From Dehalococcoidia bacterium (GTDB lineage: Bacteria; Chloroflexota; Dehalococcoidia; JACVQG01; JAHKAY01), in NCBI GenBank assembly GCA_030744635.1, contig JASLQE010000270.1, forward strand, positions 1-8,019: a stretch of 8,019 nt of DNA, read 5' to 3'. This document shows, one piece after another, positions 6,453 through 8,019 of the stretch. The stretch's first letter is position 1. Every line of letters starts with the position of its first letter. The position numbers were made by a program, and so were the translations under genes. The notes under the pieces are model-generated. The model saw only the letters and a program-made list of their open reading frames with translations, was not told the origin of the DNA and did no database searches.

Positions 6453-6593
6453 TTACCCTTCTTGACGGCATGAGGGACAGCGCTTAGGACCATTAGTGTA
6501 GCCTCTGGACGCGAATTGCTCTTTTTCCCCGGCGCTGAAGGTGAAGGTGCTCCCGCAATCGGAACATCGGATGAACTTGGCCTGGAAACTCAT
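6453..6593 (-). CDS. Small zinc-ribbon protein, 46 residues
   Basis: The protein begins MSFQAKFIRCSDCGSTFTFS and carries two CxxC pairs (C10/C13 and C39/C42) separated by 25 residues, ending SRGYTNGPKRCPSC. This is the pattern of the short probable zinc-ribbon family (CxDCG.xFTFSAGEQ..F.S.GF.N.P.RCP.C) common in bacteria. It should bind one zinc ion; the biochemical role is not established, though nucleic-acid or protein contacts are plausible. The start is ATG 6593-6591, set by AGGAGG at 7-nt spacing; a 15-codon in-frame extension to 6638 lacks family similarity and lies in the leader hairpin. The DEAD-box helicase gene follows on the same strand. The start site is embedded in an inverted repeat (6592-6643), which suggests control of translation. 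Confidence 0.85.
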   Translation of the reverse strand: MSFQAKFIRCSDCGSTFTFSAGEKEQFASRGYTNGPKRCPSCRQEG

Positions 6594-6643
6594 TGGATGA
6601 CCTCCTCTCTTCGGGCTTTTAGGCGGAGTTTCGGTCATCCAAT
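6592..6643 (-). promoter_or_regulatory. Leader hairpin covering the zinc-ribbon start site
   Basis: ATTGGATGACC (6592-6602) and GGTCATCCAAT (6633-6643) are exactly complementary (11 bp) around a 30-nt loop. In the minus-strand mRNA the 3' arm contains the GG of the AGGAGG Shine-Dalgarno (6606-6601), the spacer, and the first two bases of the ATG (6593-6591). Folding would hide the start site, so a thermosensor, protein-binding or coupling-dependent switch is inferred. Confidence 0.6.
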
Positions 6644-6665
6644 ACTTAATATCAAATCAATGGGG

Positions 6666-6671
6666 ATTATA
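6666..6671 (-). promoter_or_regulatory. Candidate -10 box for the zinc-ribbon gene
   Basis: The minus strand reads TATAAT, the exact -10 consensus, in an AT-rich setting. Transcription would start near 6659 and the leader of about 65 nt would include the whole inverted repeat at 6592-6643. The hexamer 17 nt upstream (TGTTTA) is a poor -35, so this is tentative. Confidence 0.4.
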
Positions 6672-6724
6672 AGAAGCTCGTAACAACCTAAACAGAAACC
6701 TTCCTATTAATCATACATCAAAGC

Positions 6725-6764
6725 GACAAACTTTGCAAACAAATAATTTGCTTTGCCAAGTGTC
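6725..6764. repeat. Imperfect AT-rich stem-loop
   Basis: GCAAACAAAT (6735-6744) faces ATTTGCTTTGC (6746-6756) around one A, with one bulged base. The stem extends outward with CTT/AAG and GACA/TGTC pairs (6725-6728 with 6761-6764), with small bulges. No T-run follows on either strand. It may be a regulatory structure or the remnant of a palindromic element. Confidence 0.45.
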
Positions 6765-6829
6765 ACTATAGCAGTCCAATTATGGCTGATTGACAGCAGC
6801 GTGGGGCACCCCTGTGTAGCACCAGCAAC

Positions 6830-6866
6830 AGTGGGACACATTAAAGGGTTAAGTTAGTGGACACAT
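6830..6866. repeat. Pair of short direct repeats
   Basis: AGTGGGACACAT (6830-6841) and AGTGGACACAT (6856-6866) differ by one inserted G and start 26 nt apart. The second copy touches the stop codon of the small membrane-protein gene. Spaced near-terminal repeats of this sort occur at ends of some insertion sequences, but no transposase or opposite end is present in the window. Confidence 0.5.
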
Positions 6867-7120
6867 CAGGGTTTGCCCAAGCTCTCTGAAGGCAGTAGAG
6901 TTAGGCCTACAGAAATGCCGAAAAGCCAAGTGGCAACCTTAGGTTTTCCAATTGCGAATGCCGCACCCAAGATGGCCAAAAAAGCGAGGAGAAGCCCCGC
7001 TCCGGCTTCCGTTTGCATGGCTTCCTGCTTGGCGACGTTTCCCAATAAGCCTTTGGAACATGACTGGACGAAAACCGCGATCCCTACAAATAGACCGATT
7101 ACAAGAGACGCTAGGCCCAT
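6866..7120 (-). CDS. Small membrane protein with three predicted helices, function unknown
   Basis: An 84-residue hydrophobic protein. Likely membrane segments are at about 3-20 (LASLVIGLFVGIAVFVQS), 40-58 (GAGLLLAFLAILGAAFAIG) and 61-76 (KVATWLFGISVGLTLL), with a polar loop at 28-38. The second half, with a GxxFAIGKPKVATWLFGI pattern, resembles small uncharacterised membrane proteins of the DUF4064 kind, in which a KPK-type turn joins two helices; this is a resemblance by eye only. The start ATG (7120-7118) has only a weak Shine-Dalgarno (AGAG). An arginine-rich in-frame stretch precedes the ATG without an obvious start, and the last residues (PSESLGKP) end next to a direct-repeat pair, so truncation at either end is possible. 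The opposite-strand frame over the same bases lacks any domain and is rejected. Confidence 0.55.
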   Translation of the reverse strand: MGLASLVIGLFVGIAVFVQSCSKGLLGNVAKQEAMQTEAGAGLLLAFLAILGAAFAIGKPKVATWLFGISVGLTLLPSESLGKP

Positions 7121-7248
7121 AGTGTCTTCTCTGCGGTACCGCCTTCTGGAGGGAAGAGGTTCGCCGTAACCCCGACACAGAGACTATATTCCCTCATGCT
7201 CTCACCATTGCCCCTATTGCGGCTTTGACACCTTCACCCCCCCCTTGC

Positions 7249-8019
7249 TCAGTACCCGTAGAACTCCTGGGTCTGGACATCGGTGTAGGGGTCGGTTATC
7301 ACATTCACCAGTGCGGGGACTCCGGCCTTGAAGGCCCGCTCCAGGGCGGGGCGGATGTCCTGCGGCTTCTCCACCAGCTCCCCGTGGCAGCCAAAGGCCT
7401 CGGCCATCTTGTCGTAGCGCTGGTGGCCCAGGTACTGGCCGGGCACCTTGTTGCCCTCCACCAGGGTCTCCCACGAGGCGTTGTTGTTGACCACCACCAC
7501 CAGGGGGATTTTGTTCCGCACCGCGGTGTCCATCTCCATGGCGTTCATGCCGAAGCCGCCGTCGCCGCACAGGGTCATCACCTGCAAATCGGGCCGGGCC
7601 ACCTTGGCCCCCAGGCCGAAGGGCACCCCCACTCCGATACAGCCGAAGGGGCCGCAGTTGAGGCGGTGGCGGGGGGAGTGGGTGGGGATTATCTGCCGCC
7701 CCCAGTTGAGGGTGACATGCCCGTCCACGGCCAGGATGGCGTCCCGGTCCAGGAAGTCGGCCACCTCCTTGCACAGGCGCATGGTGGTAATGGGCGTTTG
7801 GTCCGAGATGAGCTCCGGCTGTAGCTTGGCCCAGCGGCGGGCGTTGTCCTGGCGCAGCTTCTCCACCCACGGGGAGGAACCCCACCCCTTCAGCTTGCCC
7901 CTGGCCTCCTGCAGCAGCTGTTGGAGCACCATCTTGGCGTCTCCCACAATGCCCAGGTCCACGGGGCGGTTGTGGCCGATGTATTCAGCATCTATGTCCA
8001 CCTGGATAACTCCGGCATC
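7249..8019 (-). CDS. Thiamine-diphosphate-dependent enzyme, IlvB/acetolactate-synthase-like (partial, N-terminus beyond window)
   Basis: The frame is open to the right edge; 256 residues of the C-terminal half are visible. VIQVDIDAEYIGHNRPVDLG, near the beginning of the fragment, is the end of the central domain common to IlvB-like enzymes. The pyrophosphate-binding domain follows: PFGCIGVGVPFGLGAKVA (124-141 of the fragment) and the ThDP/Mg motif GDGGFGMN (152-159) ending at NNN (178-180). Such enzymes include acetolactate synthase, 2-hydroxyacyl-CoA lyase, oxalyl-CoA decarboxylase and benzoylformate decarboxylase. The visible half does not settle which, because the catalytic glutamate and substrate residues of the N-terminal domain are missing. 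The GTG at 8001 is not the start, since conserved sequence continues upstream of it. The gene ends TGA 7251-7249, just before eight consecutive C (plus strand). Confidence 0.92.
   Translation of the reverse strand, partial: DAGVIQVDIDAEYIGHNRPVDLGIVGDAKMVLQQLLQEARGKLKGWGSSPWVEKLRQDNARRWAKLQPELISDQTPITTMRLCKEVADFLDRDAILAVDGHVTLNWGRQIIPTHSPRHRLNCGPFGCIGVGVPFGLGAKVARPDLQVMTLCGDGGFGMNAMEMDTAVRNKIPLVVVVNNNASWETLVEGNKVPGQYLGHQRYDKMAEAFGCHGELVEKPQDIRPALERAFKAGVPALVNVITDPYTDVQTQEFYGY

Noticed and set aside
6873..7169. Plus-strand 98-codon frame opposite the membrane gene
   Set aside because: It shows no domain or hydrophobic pattern of its own and is the complement of the membrane-protein frame.
7205..7223. 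CPYCG-like zinc motif on the plus strand
   Set aside because: The frame has a stop shortly upstream and no start codon between, so it is most likely chance.
7214..7885. Long overlapping frames on both strands within the thiamine-enzyme gene
   Set aside because: They are proline-, glycine- and arginine-rich or histidine-rich shadows of the high-GC coding frame and carry no family motif.

Overview
The window looks like a piece of a bacterial chromosome of fairly high GC. Ordinary housekeeping genes are packed on both strands, followed by a less GC-rich stretch of small genes. The rplI-dnaB-dnaD order, a MeaB GTPase, a COG2509-type FAD protein and an IlvB-like thiamine-diphosphate enzyme would fit a Dehalococcoidia-like Chloroflexota bacterium. 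That assignment is from memory of gene neighbourhoods and is tentative.

Layout. Positions 1-2318 (minus strand) hold a replication and ribosome operon read right to left: rplI (L9), dnaB (replicative helicase) and a DnaD-domain protein that runs off the left edge. Its members overlap by 8 and 29 nt, so translation is probably coupled. A candidate promoter and a perfect hairpin lie in front of rplI. Positions 2319-2682 are a non-coding divergent spacer with a second, larger perfect inverted repeat and a clear sigma70-type promoter for the rightward genes. Positions 2683-5100 (plus strand) hold meaB followed 16 nt later by an FAD-dependent dehydrogenase. The FAD gene is broken into two frames near 4800. 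A weak terminator-like element separates it from the convergent gene to the right.

Positions 5145-6593 (minus strand) hold a DEAD-box RNA helicase preceded by a 46-residue zinc-ribbon protein. Both have strong Shine-Dalgarno sequences, unlike their neighbours. The zinc-ribbon start site sits in one arm of an 11-bp perfect inverted repeat, which suggests a translational switch in the leader RNA. Positions 6594-6865 are AT-rich and non-coding, with an imperfect stem-loop and a pair of direct repeats. Positions 6866-7120 encode a small three-helix membrane protein. Positions 7249-8019 carry the C-terminal half of a thiamine-diphosphate-dependent enzyme whose start lies beyond the right edge.

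No CRISPR array, tRNA, rRNA or intact mobile element was seen. I do not see a clearly new multi-gene system. The best leads are the occluded start site of the zinc-ribbon gene, the frameshift in the FAD gene, and the structured spacers.
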